The notes: generated by a model not told the origin, from the sequence alone. A stretch of 64,000 bases of DNA from Oleiharenicola sp. (GCA_025363455.1 JANYDW010000063.1:17648-81647); one strand, 5' to 3'. Positions 50,229-60,304 are shown, numbered from the stretch's first letter. Translations and numbers: made by a program.

Positions 50229-51422
50229 ATGACCGTCCCCTCCTCACCGGCCCGCATCGCCATCATTGGCGTGTCCGGCTATGGCAGTATCCATCTGCAG
50301 CTGGCGCGGGAAAGCCGGGATCGAGGGGAAATCCTCATCACGGCCGCGGCGATCATCAACCCGCAGGAGGCGGCCGCCGTCGTCGCCGAGTTGCGCGCGC
50401 AGGGGGCTGAGATTTTCACGGATTATGCGGAAATGTTCCGCCGGCAAGCCGGCCGGATCGACCTCTGCCTGATTCCCACCGGCATCCACTGGCACGCCCG
50501 CATGACCATCGCGGCCCTGGAGTCCGGGGCCAACGTGCTGGTGGAAAAACCCCTGGCTGGCTCGGTGGCCGAGGTGGAGGAGATCCGCCGGGTGGAGCAA
50601 CGCACAGGGAAGTTTGTCGCCGTGGGCTTCCAGGATTTCTACGAGCCCGGCACCATCTGGCTGAAGCACGAGTTGCAGCGCGGGGTCATCGGCGATATCT
50701 GGTCGGTGCGCTTCCTCGGCGTCTGGCCGCGGCCGCGGGGTTATTTCACGCGCAACAACTGGGCCGGGCGCCTCCAGGTGGACGGGGTGGCCGTGATGGA
50801 TTCCCCGCTCAACAACGCGTTCGCGCACTTCGTGATGCTCAGCCTGTTTCTGGTCGGGGCGGAGACCACCGCAGAGACGCCGACCCTGGAGGGCGTCGAG
50901 CTGCTCCGGGCGCACGCCATCGAAAGCTTTGACACCGCCGTGGTCCGTTCGCTCAGCGCTCGCGGGGTGAAACTGTGGTTTGGCGCCAGCCACGCGTGCC
51001 GCGAGACGGTCGAGCCCGAGATCGTGATCACGGGCCGCCACGGGCAGGCTTGCTGGCGTTACGAGTCCGAGGCCTGGTGGCGCGCGACCGACGGGGTCAC
51101 CACCCGCCACGCGCTGCTCGACATCACCGGCGCCCGGCGCGCGATGTTCACCGCCGCGCTGGCCCGGCTGCGCGATCCCGCGGTTGCCATCTGCACCAGC
51201 GAACTCGCCGGCCGGCACACGGCGCTGATCGAGGCGATCCACCGCCAGGCCCGCGTCGCAGTCGTGCCCCCCGACCGGATTGCCTGGTCGGGAATGAATG
51301 GCGAGGCCTCCCAGGTGCCCGACATCCTGGGCATGGCCGAGGCGATGCGCCGTTCCTATGTCGCGGAACAATCGCTGGCCGCCAGCGGTTTCAGTCTCGC
51401 CGCGCCCGTCGGGGGGAGTTGA
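50229..51422 (+). CDS. Gfo/Idh/MocA oxidoreductase of the rhamnose operon
   Basis: A 397-residue NAD(P)-dependent protein. The cofactor loop is IAIIGVSGYGSIHLQLARES; VLVEKPLAGSVAEVEEIRRV contains the catalytic EKP Lys; FQDFYEPGTIWLKHELQRG follows. The start at 50229 is taken because the domain starts within ten residues. It is the first gene of the rhamnose importer operon, 34 bases before the ATPase gene. A role in rhamnose or rhamnono-lactone oxidation is plausible but not shown by sequence. Confidence 0.88.
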   Translation: MTVPSSPARIAIIGVSGYGSIHLQLARESRDRGEILITAAAIINPQEAAAVVAELRAQGAEIFTDYAEMFRRQAGRIDLCLIPTGIHWHARMTIAALESGANVLVEKPLAGSVAEVEEIRRVEQRTGKFVAVGFQDFYEPGTIWLKHELQRGVIGDIWSVRFLGVWPRPRGYFTRNNWAGRLQVDGVAVMDSPLNNAFAHFVMLSLFLVGAETTAETPTLEGVELLRAHAIESFDTAVVRSLSARGVKLWFGASHACRETVEPEIVITGRHGQACWRYESEAWWRATDGVTTRHALLDITGARRAMFTAALARLRDPAVAICTSELAGRHTALIEAIHRQARVAVVPPDRIAWSGMNGEASQVPDILGMAEAMRRSYVAEQSLAASGFSLAAPVGGS

Positions 51423-51456
51423 ATCCGGGACCGCACCCCGCGGGTGCATTCCCTTC

Positions 51457-52962
51457 ATGCGCCACGAAACCGCCGCGCCCCTGCTGACCCTTGCGGGCAT
51501 CAAGAAAAGCTACGGGGCGGTGCGCGCCCTGCAGGGCGTGGATTTCGAGCTGCGAGCCGGCGAGGTGCATGCCCTGCTGGGCGAGAACGGCGCGGGCAAG
51601 TCGACCCTGATCAATGTCATTACCGGGGCCCGGACGCCCGACGCGGGCACCATGACCCTGGCGGGCCGCCCGCTGGGAGAGTTGACCCCGGCCGTGACGC
51701 GGGCTCTCGGCATCGCCTGCGTGCACCAGCAGCCGGCCCTTTTCGCCGACCTGACGGTGGCCGAGAATATCGGCCTGCGGCTGGAGGGCGGCGGACCCTG
51801 GCGATGGGTGGACTGGCGGCGGCGCGGGCAGGAGGCGGAGCAATTGCTGCGGCGGGTCGGCGCGGATTTCCCCGCCAACCGGACGGTGCGGGAACTCTCC
51901 ATGCCCGAGCAGCAACTGGTGGAAATCGCCTGCGTGCTCGGGTCGGGCGCGCGGATCATCATCATGGACGAGCCGACGGCCTCGCTCACGCATCGCGAGC
52001 AGGCAAGGCTGTTCACGGTCGTACGCGAGCTACGGGCCGCGGGCACGGGGGTCATCTATATTTCCCACCGATTGGAAGAGATCTTCTCGCTCGCCGACCG
52101 GGTGACCGTGCTGCGCGATGGCGAAAGCGTGGGAACGCAGGCGGTGCGCGACATCACCGAGGCCGGCTTGATCAAGCTGATGGTCGGCCGCGAGGTGGCC
52201 CAGCTTTACCCTCCGGCCGAGTCGGCGCCCGGGGAAACCGTGCTGGAATTGAAAGGGGTGGGCTGCCGGAGGGCGGGCGTGCGGGACGTGAGCTTCGCCG
52301 TGCGCGCCGGGGAGATTTTCGGCCTCGCGGGTCTGGTCGGGGCCGGGCGCACCGAGCTGGCGCGGACGCTATTCGGCCTGACGCCGGCTGATGCGGGAGA
52401 GATTTTCCTGCAGGGCGCCCGCATCCACCCGCGCTCGGCATCCGAAGCGGTGGCGCTCGGCGTCGCCTATGTGCCGGAGGACCGGCGGCGGCACGGGGTC
52501 GTGCTGGAAATGCCGATCGCCCACAACGTGACCATGGCGATCCATCCCCGGGTGTTTCCCGGCGCCTGGCTGCGGTTTGGGGCCGAGGAGGGACTTGCAT
52601 GCCAAGCCATCCGTGACCTCGCGGTGAAATGCTCCGGGCCCGACGCCCCCGGCAGCAGCCTGAGCGGCGGCAACCAGCAAAAGGTTTCGCTCGCCCGCTG
52701 GCTCGCCACCAAGCCGAAGCTGCTCATCCTCGACGAGCCGACGCAGGGCGTGGATGTCGGCGCCAAGAGCGAGATTCACCGCATCATCCGCCGCCTCGCG
52801 AAGGAAGGACTGGCCGTAATCATGATCTCAAGCGATCTGCCGGAGGTGCTGGGCATGAGCGACCGGATCGGAGTCATGCGCGGCGGTACCCTCTCCGCGA
52901 TCCTCCCCGGCGGTTCCGATCCGCACACCGTCATGGCCGCCGCGCTGGGGCAGGCGAAATGA
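51457..52962 (+). CDS. rhaT: Rhamnose-type ABC importer ATP-binding protein
   Basis: A 501-residue double ATPase of the CUT2 (ribose/rhamnose) type. Domain 1 has Walker A GENGAGKST and signature SMPEQQLVEIA. Domain 2 has a degenerate Walker A (GLVGAGRTELART), signature LSGGNQQKVSLARW and Walker B LLILDEPTQGVD. It powers import through the two permeases that follow. Gene symbol follows rhizobial usage (RhaSTPQ), based on order and on the binding protein. The start at 51457 is preferred to upstream codons that overlap the oxidoreductase gene. Confidence 0.92.
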   Translation: MRHETAAPLLTLAGIKKSYGAVRALQGVDFELRAGEVHALLGENGAGKSTLINVITGARTPDAGTMTLAGRPLGELTPAVTRALGIACVHQQPALFADLTVAENIGLRLEGGGPWRWVDWRRRGQEAEQLLRRVGADFPANRTVRELSMPEQQLVEIACVLGSGARIIIMDEPTASLTHREQARLFTVVRELRAAGTGVIYISHRLEEIFSLADRVTVLRDGESVGTQAVRDITEAGLIKLMVGREVAQLYPPAESAPGETVLELKGVGCRRAGVRDVSFAVRAGEIFGLAGLVGAGRTELARTLFGLTPADAGEIFLQGARIHPRSASEAVALGVAYVPEDRRRHGVVLEMPIAHNVTMAIHPRVFPGAWLRFGAEEGLACQAIRDLAVKCSGPDAPGSSLSGGNQQKVSLARWLATKPKLLILDEPTQGVDVGAKSEIHRIIRRLAKEGLAVIMISSDLPEVLGMSDRIGVMRGGTLSAILPGGSDPHTVMAAALGQAK

Positions 52963-53099
52963 GAAATTCCAAACGCCAAATGCCAAACGCCAGAGAAATC
53001 CCAATGGGCAAAATTCCGGAAGAAATTCATGTACCCGGTATTTGGTCTTTTGAATTGTCGTTCGTTTGGCATTTGGCGTTTGGGTTTTGGAGTTTTCCC
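52963..53099. repeat. CCAAACG-word inverted repeat between rhaT and rhaP
   Basis: AAACGCCAAATGCCAAACG occurs at about 52970-52988 and, inverted, at about 53068-53086, a perfect 19-bp match about 80 bases apart. It separates ATPase and permease genes of one operon. Confidence 0.85.
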
Positions 53100-53101
53100 A
53101 G

Positions 53102-54025
53102 ATGAACCGCTATTTCCGCGAAATTTCCGTCACGATCGCGCTGGGGCTCGTCCTGCTGGCGATGGCGGTGTTGGCGCCGGGGTTTTTCCAGCCGCAGCCG
53201 CTGCTCTCACTCGTCACGCGCGAGGCGCCGACGCTGGTGGTCGCTTGCGGCATGGTGCTGGTCATCATCAGCCGGCAGATCGACATCTCCGTTGGCTCGC
53301 AATTCTCAGTGTGCAGCATTTGCGCGGGACTGCTCGCCGCGCGGGGCTGGCCACTTATGCTGGTGGTACCAGCCTCCGTGGCGGTCGGCGCGCTGCTCGG
53401 TGCCGGCAATGGTTTGCTCGTGGCCGGGTTGGGGCTGCCCTCGATTGTCGTAACCCTGGCGACGATGGTCATTCTGCGGCAGGGCCTGAACCTGGTGCAG
53501 CAGGGCGCGTTCGTGAACCTGCCGGACAACGTGCAATGGTTTGGCCTCAGCCAGGCGGTGGGACAGTGGACGCTCGTCGCCGCGGCGCTGGTCCTGTTGG
53601 TCGCGTTCGGCCTGGCGATGCGCCGGATCGCGGCGGGCCGTTGGGTTTACGCGGTGGGTGCCGACGCCGAGGCGGCGCGACTGGCCGGCATCCGGCCGCA
53701 GCTCGTGACCTTTCTCGTCTTTGTGCTCATGGGCATCCTGGCCGGACTTGCGGCGACCATGAACATCGTCCAGTCGCCGCAGGTGCAACCGATGGCGGGG
53801 GCCGGGCTGGAGCTAAAGGTTATCGCCGCTGTCGTCGTGGGCGGGGTGGCCATCTCGGGCGGCGGCGGTAACGTGTGGGGCGCTTTTGCCGGCCTGCTTC
53901 TGCTGGCCTGCGTTTCCCCCGCGCTCACGCACCTGCACATCGAGGCCTATTGGGAAAAAGCCATCCAGGGTGCGATCATCCTGCTCGCCGTCGTGGCGGA
54001 CGGCCTGCGACCGAGAAAAAACTAA
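53102..54025 (+). CDS. rhaP: Rhamnose-type ABC importer permease
   Basis: A 307-residue CUT2 permease with about 9-10 hydrophobic segments. Typical motifs: ISRQIDISVGSQFSVCSICA, GLPSIVVTLATMVILRQGLN, VGADAEAARLAGIRPQ and VVVGGVAISGGGGNVWGAF (the cytoplasmic coupling loop). The start at 53102 is chosen because it begins just after the word repeat, MNRYFREISVTIALG; the frame is open upstream into the repeat. It pairs with the permease encoded after the next repeat. Confidence 0.9.
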   Translation: MNRYFREISVTIALGLVLLAMAVLAPGFFQPQPLLSLVTREAPTLVVACGMVLVIISRQIDISVGSQFSVCSICAGLLAARGWPLMLVVPASVAVGALLGAGNGLLVAGLGLPSIVVTLATMVILRQGLNLVQQGAFVNLPDNVQWFGLSQAVGQWTLVAAALVLLVAFGLAMRRIAAGRWVYAVGADAEAARLAGIRPQLVTFLVFVLMGILAGLAATMNIVQSPQVQPMAGAGLELKVIAAVVVGGVAISGGGGNVWGAFAGLLLLACVSPALTHLHIEAYWEKAIQGAIILLAVVADGLRPRKN

Positions 54026-54123
54026 CCGCTAATCTGCACTAGTCACCGCTAATTCATGAAACCGCATCATTCTGTCTGGGCTGATCCCTTCGCCCGTATG
54101 ACTAGCGTCAATTAGCGGTTTAT
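54023..54123. repeat. TAACCGCTAAT-word inverted repeat between permease genes
   Basis: Left arm CTAACCGCTAATCTGCACTA; minus-strand right arm ATAAACCGCTAATTGACGCT. It fills the 99-base spacer between the two permease genes and overlaps the end of the first. Confidence 0.8.
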
Positions 54124-54124
54124 C

Positions 54125-55162
54125 ATGAATCAAAACTCACCATCAGCCGGTTGGAAATCAGTGGTTCTCCGCTACGAGACCCTGCTGCTGGCGGTGCTCG
54201 TGGTGGAGTGGTTCTTCTTCTACCATTACGGCACCACGGTGAACCGGAAAGGCGTGGTCGTGGGCTTCGGTACGCTCGACCGGCAGTTCGACATCCTGCG
54301 GCACTCTTGTGAAATCGGTCTGCTGGCGCTCGCGCTGACGCCGGTGATTCTCACGGCCGGCATCGACTTGTCCGTCGGGTCGCTCCTCGGGTTGTGCGCG
54401 ATCATCTTTGGCAAACTCTGGCGCGAGGGCGGGCTGGAACTGCCGCTCGCGGCGGTGCTGACGCTCCTCGCCGGTGCACTGGCGGGCGGTCTGAACGCGG
54501 GGTTGATCACGCGGCTGCGCCTGCCGCCGTTGATTGTGACGCTCGGGACGTATTCGCTTTTTCGGGGGCTGGCCGAGGCGCTGACGCACGGCGCGGTGAC
54601 CTACACGGATTTCCCGGCCGAGTTTCTTTTCTTCGGCCAGGAGCGGTGGCTCGGGCTGCCGACGCAGGCCTGGCTGTTTCTGCTGGCCGCGATCGCCGTG
54701 TGGGTGCTGGTGCACCGCACCACGTTCGGGCGCTCGTTCCGTGCGATTGGATTTTCGCCCGAGGGGGCGCGTTATGCGGGTCTGCCGGTCGGGCACCGCA
54801 CCGGCCTGGTCTACGTGTTGGCGGGGCTGATCGCCGCCCTCGCGGCATTGATCTACACGGCGCGGCTCGGGCAGGCCAAGGCCGACGCCGGCACCGGCTA
54901 CGAGCTGTTCGCCATCACGGCGGTCGTGCTCGGCGGCACCAGCATCTTCGGCGGCCGGGGCAGCGTTTCCGGCACGCTGCTGGGCGTGGCCGCCATCGCC
55001 GTGTTGAAAAACGGCCTGGCGTGCCTCCCCGTGGTGATCCGGATGAACGCCGCCGAGGAAATGTCGGGCATGTTCACGGGCGCACTGCTCCTGCTCGCGC
55101 TGGCCGGGAGCATCCTGCCAAATATCTTGTCTACGCTCCGCCTCCGCCCTCAGGCTGGCTGA
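54125..55162 (+). CDS. rhaQ: Rhamnose-type ABC importer permease
   Basis: A 345-residue CUT2 permease. Motifs: ILTAGIDLSVGSLLGLCAII, RLPPLIVTLGTYSLFRGLAE, IGFSPEGARYAGLPVGHRTG and VLGGTSIFGGRGSVSGTLLG. It carries an N-terminal extension of about 30 residues compared with the other permease. With RhaP it forms the membrane channel of the importer. The binding protein gene follows after 20 bases. Confidence 0.9.
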   Translation: MNQNSPSAGWKSVVLRYETLLLAVLVVEWFFFYHYGTTVNRKGVVVGFGTLDRQFDILRHSCEIGLLALALTPVILTAGIDLSVGSLLGLCAIIFGKLWREGGLELPLAAVLTLLAGALAGGLNAGLITRLRLPPLIVTLGTYSLFRGLAEALTHGAVTYTDFPAEFLFFGQERWLGLPTQAWLFLLAAIAVWVLVHRTTFGRSFRAIGFSPEGARYAGLPVGHRTGLVYVLAGLIAALAALIYTARLGQAKADAGTGYELFAITAVVLGGTSIFGGRGSVSGTLLGVAAIAVLKNGLACLPVVIRMNAAEEMSGMFTGALLLLALAGSILPNILSTLRLRPQAG

Positions 55163-55182
55163 ACCCCAACCTCCCGTTCCGA

Positions 55183-56169
55183 ATGAAATCGCCCGCCCTG
55201 CCTCTCTGTATCGTCCTCGGCCTGCTGGCCGCCGGCCTCGCCCCCGTCCACGCGGCCGACGCCAAGCTTGTGATCACCATGATGCCCAAGGCCAAGGGCA
55301 ACGCCTACTTCATCTCCTGCAAAGCCGGCGCCGACAAAGCCGCGAAGGAACTGGGCGTGGAACTGCTTTTCGACGGTCCGACCGACAGCAACGCCGCCAA
55401 GCAGAATGAAATTGTGGAGAACTGGATCACGCTCGGGGTCGATGTGATCACCGTGGCGGCCGAGAACAAGGAGGGCATCTCCACCGCGCTCCGGAAGGCG
55501 CAGAAGCAGGGCATCAAGGTCCTGACCTACGACGCCGACGCGCTGGCCGACGCCCGCTCGTTTTTCGTCAACCAGGCCACGCCCCAGGGCATCGCGTACG
55601 GTTTGCTGGACGAGGCCGCGCGCCTGATGGGCGGGGAAGGGGAGTTCGCCATCATCACCGCCACGCTCACGGCGGGGAATCAGCGGGAATGGCTGAAGTA
55701 CATGGATACTTACCTGCCGCAGAAATACCCGAAGATGAAGCTCGTCGCCGTCCGGCCAAGCGACGACCTCAAGGACAAGGCGCAGTCCGAGGCCACCGCG
55801 CTGATGAGCGCCAACCCCAACTTGAAACTGCTCATGGCCATCTGCACCCCCGGCACGCCCGGTGCCGCCGAGGCCGTGAAGCAGGCGGGCAAGACCGGCA
55901 AGGTGAACGTCATCGGCCTCGGCCTCCCCAACGAGAATAAGCGTTACGTCCACGAAGGGGTCACCGAAAGCGTGATGCTCTGGAACACCGAGGATCTCGG
56001 CTATCTGACCGTCTATGCCGCAGCGGCGCTGGCCAAGGACGAGCTCAAGGCCGGTGCTACCAGCTTCAAGGCCGGGAAGCTGGGAGCTTTTGAGATCAAA
56101 GGGGACAACATTCTCCTCGGAAAGCCGTATATCTTCAACCGGGCAAACATCGACCGGTTCGATTTCTAA
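55183..56169 (+). CDS. rhaS: Rhamnose ABC importer substrate-binding protein
   Basis: A 328-residue periplasmic protein with a signal peptide (residues 1-26, ending VHAADA). The family is periplasmic-binding type I: MMPKAKGNAYFISCKAGADK, VDVITVAAENKEGISTALRK and LTYDADALADARSFFVNQA. The segment VTESVMLWNTEDLGYLTVYA matches the RhaS-specific region (LWNPVDLGYL in rhizobial RhaS), which is why rhamnose is preferred over ribose or autoinducer-2. It delivers sugar to the RhaPQT complex. The start gives the signal peptide directly. Confidence 0.88.
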   Translation: MKSPALPLCIVLGLLAAGLAPVHAADAKLVITMMPKAKGNAYFISCKAGADKAAKELGVELLFDGPTDSNAAKQNEIVENWITLGVDVITVAAENKEGISTALRKAQKQGIKVLTYDADALADARSFFVNQATPQGIAYGLLDEAARLMGGEGEFAIITATLTAGNQREWLKYMDTYLPQKYPKMKLVAVRPSDDLKDKAQSEATALMSANPNLKLLMAICTPGTPGAAEAVKQAGKTGKVNVIGLGLPNENKRYVHEGVTESVMLWNTEDLGYLTVYAAAALAKDELKAGATSFKAGKLGAFEIKGDNILLGKPYIFNRANIDRFDF

Positions 56170-56396
56170 ACAGGATCTGATCCCGCGGCAGGCCGGACCG
56201 CACGATTTGGCCGGCGCACACTCGGACTGTCTGAAACAAGGCTCCGTTGTGTCTGGTATTTTGGGAGGTTCTCGTGGGCAGTAGGCATTACCCCGTATCC
56301 CGACCCTCGCACTTTCCCAACCCCTGGCATCCGTGCCTTCCGCGTTTGCGCGCGCCCGGATGTGATTTTGCAAACCATACCCGACCCCACCCAACC

Positions 56397-59300
56397 ATGA
56401 CCCCGTTAAACCACTCAAATCGCGCCCGGCATTACCTGACGCCTCTCCTGGCCCTAGCCGTGGCCCTGCCTGCGTTCGCGCAGCTGGCCAACACGAAAGA
56501 AGACCGGACCAAGGAAAAGGCCGCAGTACCGGTATCCGCCGCTCCCAAGAAGGACGACGCCAAGAAGGATGAAGTGCTCCAACTGTCCCCCTTCACGGTC
56601 ACCACCACCAAGGACACCGGTTACTTCGCCCAGAACACCCTCGCGGGCAGTCGCATGAAGACCAATCTCTCGGACCTCGGGGCGGCGATCTCGGTCGTCA
56701 CGAAGGCGCAGATGGAGGATTTTGCCTCGGTCGACCTCAATGATGCTTACCGGTACGAGGTGAACACGGAAGGTTCCGGAACGTACACGCCGGCGACCCA
56801 GGCTTTCCGCAATGACGGTGTACTCGATGTGAACGCCGGCGGCACCCAAGGCAACCTCGTGAGTTCATACTCGAACGCCATTGCCAACCGCGTGCGCGGT
56901 ATCGGCATCCCCAGCGCCGCGATCAACTACTATCCATCCAACGTTCAGCTTCCGCCCGACTCCTACAACGTCGAGTCCTTTGAAATCAGCCGCGGCCCGA
57001 ACTCGATGCTCTTTGGCTTGGGCAGCCCCGCCGGCATCTCCAACGTCACCACCGGCAAAGCCACGCTGGATCGGAATTCGGCCTCGGTTCAACTGCGGAC
57101 AGATGATCGCGGTTCCTTCCGCAGCAGTTTATCTTTCAACCGGTCGCTGATCGAGGGCACCCTCGCGATCTACGGCGCCTTTCTTTACAGTGACCAGGAA
57201 TTCGAGCGCAAGCCGTCCTATGATATCACCCGCCGACAATACGGCGCGATCACTTACAAGCCTTTTTCGAAGACTACCATCCGGGCGAATTTCGAAAACT
57301 ACGACAACCGGAATCGCCGGCCGAACTCCATCTCGCCGATCGACATGATCACGCAATGGAATCTGGCGGGCAAGCCCATCTACGACAACCTGACCAAGAA
57401 AATCACGATCACCAGCACCGGCCAGGTGGTTGGGCCCTACATCAGCACCGCGACCTCGCCTCTCGCCCAACAGGTGCGTGATTACATCCGGGCGTTGCCC
57501 AATTATAATGCAGGCCTGCGCGGCACGTCGGCCACCGCCTTCGGGGGCACCGACACGACCTTCACCTTCTACAACGGCCAGGCGATCTACGGCCTGACGG
57601 GTACGCTGTCTCCCAGCCTGTCTCTGGCCTCTCCGAGCCTCAATGCCTCGGCGCTGTTTGTCCCGTCCATGAACCAGATCAACACCGGGCGTGCCTACAT
57701 GACGATCGCGAACGGCCAGCTGAAAAACTGGTATCAGCCGCTTTACAACACCACCTACACCACGGCCTACGCCATTCCGGGTGTCGGCGGCACGCCGGCT
57801 CCGCCCAACGTCAACAATCCCCTGACCAACATCATGAACAATCCGATCTCGGCGGATGTTTATGATCGCAATGCCTTCGCTTCCACTGGCTGGACGAATA
57901 ATTCGTTCATCACCAACCTGGGCAATTATCGTTATCCCGGCATTACCGACCGTGCGCTCTACGACTACAAGAAGGTCAACATCCTCCAGGCCGACTACGG
58001 CTCCCAATCAAACAAGAATTACAACATCGATTTTGAACAACAGCTCACCAAGGACCTCTACGTGAACGGGGGCTGGTTCCGCCAGGACTTCAAGCAGTCG
58101 TCCAATTACACCATCGGGCAGTTGAACGCCACGGTGGTGAGGGTCGACGAGAACAAGTACCTGCCGGATGGGAACGCCAATCCCTATGTCGGCCTGCCGT
58201 TCGTCCAGGACACCGATCCGGATCGTTATATTAACAACCAGCTGGATGATCATTTTCGCCTCATGGTGGCTTTCACACCAGACTTCACCCGGCATGATGG
58301 CTGGCTGAAATGGCTGGGACATCATCAAATCCTCGGCCTGTGGTCCCGGGATGAAGCCATGGCGGTGGCTCTCCGCCAGCGGCTCAATTATATCGCGGCC
58401 GGTAGCCAGTCGGCGCAGGTCCGCTACGTTGCGAATCCGACCGATAATGCCAACGGCACACGGACCGGGTGGAATTTTGCCGGTGCCACGCAACGGTTGT
58501 ACTACCTGGCCAATCCCGGCGACCCCATGGGCAAGATCACCAGGGCCTCGGGCACGTGGGACCCGACGACCTTCACGGGCGACATCAGGGTGTATAACTA
58601 CGCGACGAACAGTTTCGAAAACGCCAATGTCACCGAAACCTACAATGTCGCCGTCTCCGACCCGGCGCGCAACCAGCGGACCCTGCAATCCTGGAGCGGC
58701 GGTGCCACGGACTACTTCTGGAATGACCGGCTGACCGTGACCCTCGGTGCCCGGTTGGATAAATTCAAGGCGCGCACCAACAGCAGCGGCGCGATCACCT
58801 TGGCCAGCGGCACGGTTCTCCCGGCCGTGACTCCGCAGCAAAAATTCCTGCCCACCGGCTACTATAACTATGATTCCATCTGGAATCGCTTCGGTCCTTG
58901 GAATCGCGCCGTCGGTCGGACCAAGACCGGTGGGGGCGTCCTGCGCCCGTTCCTCAACTGGTCGTCCATCGAGCATCGCGCTGACGACGGCAGTCAGCTC
59001 TGGCAGATCGTCCGCAGCTTTGGGCTGGTCTATAACTGGTCCAATAACTTCGACGCTCCGGCAGGCGCGCAGAACGACGCGTTTGGCAAACAACTGCCGA
59101 ATCCCCAGGGCATCGGCCGCGATGTGGGCTTCCAGTTTGCCGCGCTCGACAACAAACTGTTCGCTCGCGTCACCTGGTTCAGGTCAACCAGCCAGAATCA
59201 GCGTCTTTCCGCCGGCACCGCGCTCGGCCGCCTGACCGCGCAGGTACCGGTCTCGACGCCGGATTCCGCCCAGGCCAGCGTGGATGCGCTCTTCAAGGGT

Positions 59301-60254
59301 TGGGCCCGCGCGATTGCCAAGATCAACCTGGGTCTCGATCCGCGCATCGATCCGGCGGCGGCGGCGTCGTTGAGCCCGCAACAGGAGCTGGATGTCCAGT
59401 CGGCGGCCGAGAAAATCTGGGGCCTGCCCTATACCTATTATGAAAGCCTGCCGGGGGCGATCACCGCGACAGGCGACGCGGTGTCCACGGGCGTGGAGAT
59501 GCAACTCAACTATAATGCCCAGAACTGGCGGAACCGGTTTACCTTCGGCAAGCAGGTCACGAGAAATTCCAATGTGTTAAAGCAATATGACGACTGGTAT
59601 GCCGTCCGCAACCCGCTCTGGCAGGCGGCGAAAGCCTCCACCTTCCTTTTGCCGGCTTACGCGAGCCTCGCGACCTTCACCGTCAGCACCGGTACGGTGG
59701 TGGATCTCACGAACTTCATGTCGAGCTACGGCTACAACAGCACGGTTCGGATTACCAACGCGAGTGGCGGCCAGAGTGTCCAGGACTGGGTCAACGTCAA
59801 CCTGACGCCACAGGTGCAGCTCTCCAAGGATCTCGATGGCCAGGAGGCGCCCGGCCAGCGCAAGTATCGCTGGGCCTATAATACCGGCTATGACTTCACC
59901 ACCGGCCGGCTCAAGGGCATCGGCATCGGCGGCGCCGAACGGTATGAAGCGAAGTCCGTCATCGGCTATTTTGGCAAATCGAGCCATGGCAATGTGGCGA
60001 ACCCAAACCTCATCGACATCTCCGATGTCAACCGGCCGATCTACGACAAATCGAACTACTACACGGACCTGTTCATTAATTATAAGACCAAGGTCTGGCA
60101 CGACAAGGTCGCCCTGACGGTCCAGTTGAACGTGGAAAATGTGGCGGAGGATGGGCACCTACAGACGGTCGGCACGAACTACGACGGCACACCCTATGCC
60201 TACCGCATCATTGATTCACGGAAGTTCACCCTGACGACCACCTTCGACTTCTAG
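56397..60254 (+). CDS. Giant TonB-dependent receptor
   Basis: A 1285-residue outer-membrane receptor, about 400 residues longer than typical. After a signal peptide (to about residue 29) comes LSPFTVTTTKDTGYFAQNTL, a motif common in Opitutaceae receptors. The plug follows (SDLGAAISVVTKAQMEDFAS, SFEISRGPNSMLFGLGSPAG), then a large barrel with long loops. It ends FTLTTTFDF with terminal Phe. The start at 56397 gives the signal peptide; codons before it belong to the leader. Placed after the rhamnose importer, it may bring in rhamnose-containing oligosaccharides. A bidirectional terminator follows. Confidence 0.92.
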   Translation: MTPLNHSNRARHYLTPLLALAVALPAFAQLANTKEDRTKEKAAVPVSAAPKKDDAKKDEVLQLSPFTVTTTKDTGYFAQNTLAGSRMKTNLSDLGAAISVVTKAQMEDFASVDLNDAYRYEVNTEGSGTYTPATQAFRNDGVLDVNAGGTQGNLVSSYSNAIANRVRGIGIPSAAINYYPSNVQLPPDSYNVESFEISRGPNSMLFGLGSPAGISNVTTGKATLDRNSASVQLRTDDRGSFRSSLSFNRSLIEGTLAIYGAFLYSDQEFERKPSYDITRRQYGAITYKPFSKTTIRANFENYDNRNRRPNSISPIDMITQWNLAGKPIYDNLTKKITITSTGQVVGPYISTATSPLAQQVRDYIRALPNYNAGLRGTSATAFGGTDTTFTFYNGQAIYGLTGTLSPSLSLASPSLNASALFVPSMNQINTGRAYMTIANGQLKNWYQPLYNTTYTTAYAIPGVGGTPAPPNVNNPLTNIMNNPISADVYDRNAFASTGWTNNSFITNLGNYRYPGITDRALYDYKKVNILQADYGSQSNKNYNIDFEQQLTKDLYVNGGWFRQDFKQSSNYTIGQLNATVVRVDENKYLPDGNANPYVGLPFVQDTDPDRYINNQLDDHFRLMVAFTPDFTRHDGWLKWLGHHQILGLWSRDEAMAVALRQRLNYIAAGSQSAQVRYVANPTDNANGTRTGWNFAGATQRLYYLANPGDPMGKITRASGTWDPTTFTGDIRVYNYATNSFENANVTETYNVAVSDPARNQRTLQSWSGGATDYFWNDRLTVTLGARLDKFKARTNSSGAITLASGTVLPAVTPQQKFLPTGYYNYDSIWNRFGPWNRAVGRTKTGGGVLRPFLNWSSIEHRADDGSQLWQIVRSFGLVYNWSNNFDAPAGAQNDAFGKQLPNPQGIGRDVGFQFAALDNKLFARVTWFRSTSQNQRLSAGTALGRLTAQVPVSTPDSAQASVDALFKGWARAIAKINLGLDPRIDPAAAASLSPQQELDVQSAAEKIWGLPYTYYESLPGAITATGDAVSTGVEMQLNYNAQNWRNRFTFGKQVTRNSNVLKQYDDWYAVRNPLWQAAKASTFLLPAYASLATFTVSTGTVVDLTNFMSSYGYNSTVRITNASGGQSVQDWVNVNLTPQVQLSKDLDGQEAPGQRKYRWAYNTGYDFTTGRLKGIGIGGAERYEAKSVIGYFGKSSHGNVANPNLIDISDVNRPIYDKSNYYTDLFINYKTKVWHDKVALTVQLNVENVAEDGHLQTVGTNYDGTPYAYRIIDSRKFTLTTTFDF

Positions 60255-60271
60255 GTTGGTTTGGTTTGGCG

Positions 60272-60304
60272 AAAAAGCCCCCGCGCAATGCGGGGGCTTT
60301 TTTT
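60272..60304 (+). terminator. Rho-independent terminator after the giant receptor
   Basis: AAAAAGCCCCCGC and GCGGGGGCTTTTTTT form a 13-bp stem with a 5-base loop and flanking A and T runs, so it could also act on the minus strand. Confidence 0.95.

Noticed and set aside
52963..53099. CRISPR-like repetition of CCAAACG words
   Set aside because: Repeats are too short, not evenly spaced, and arranged as an inverted pair; no cas genes nearby.
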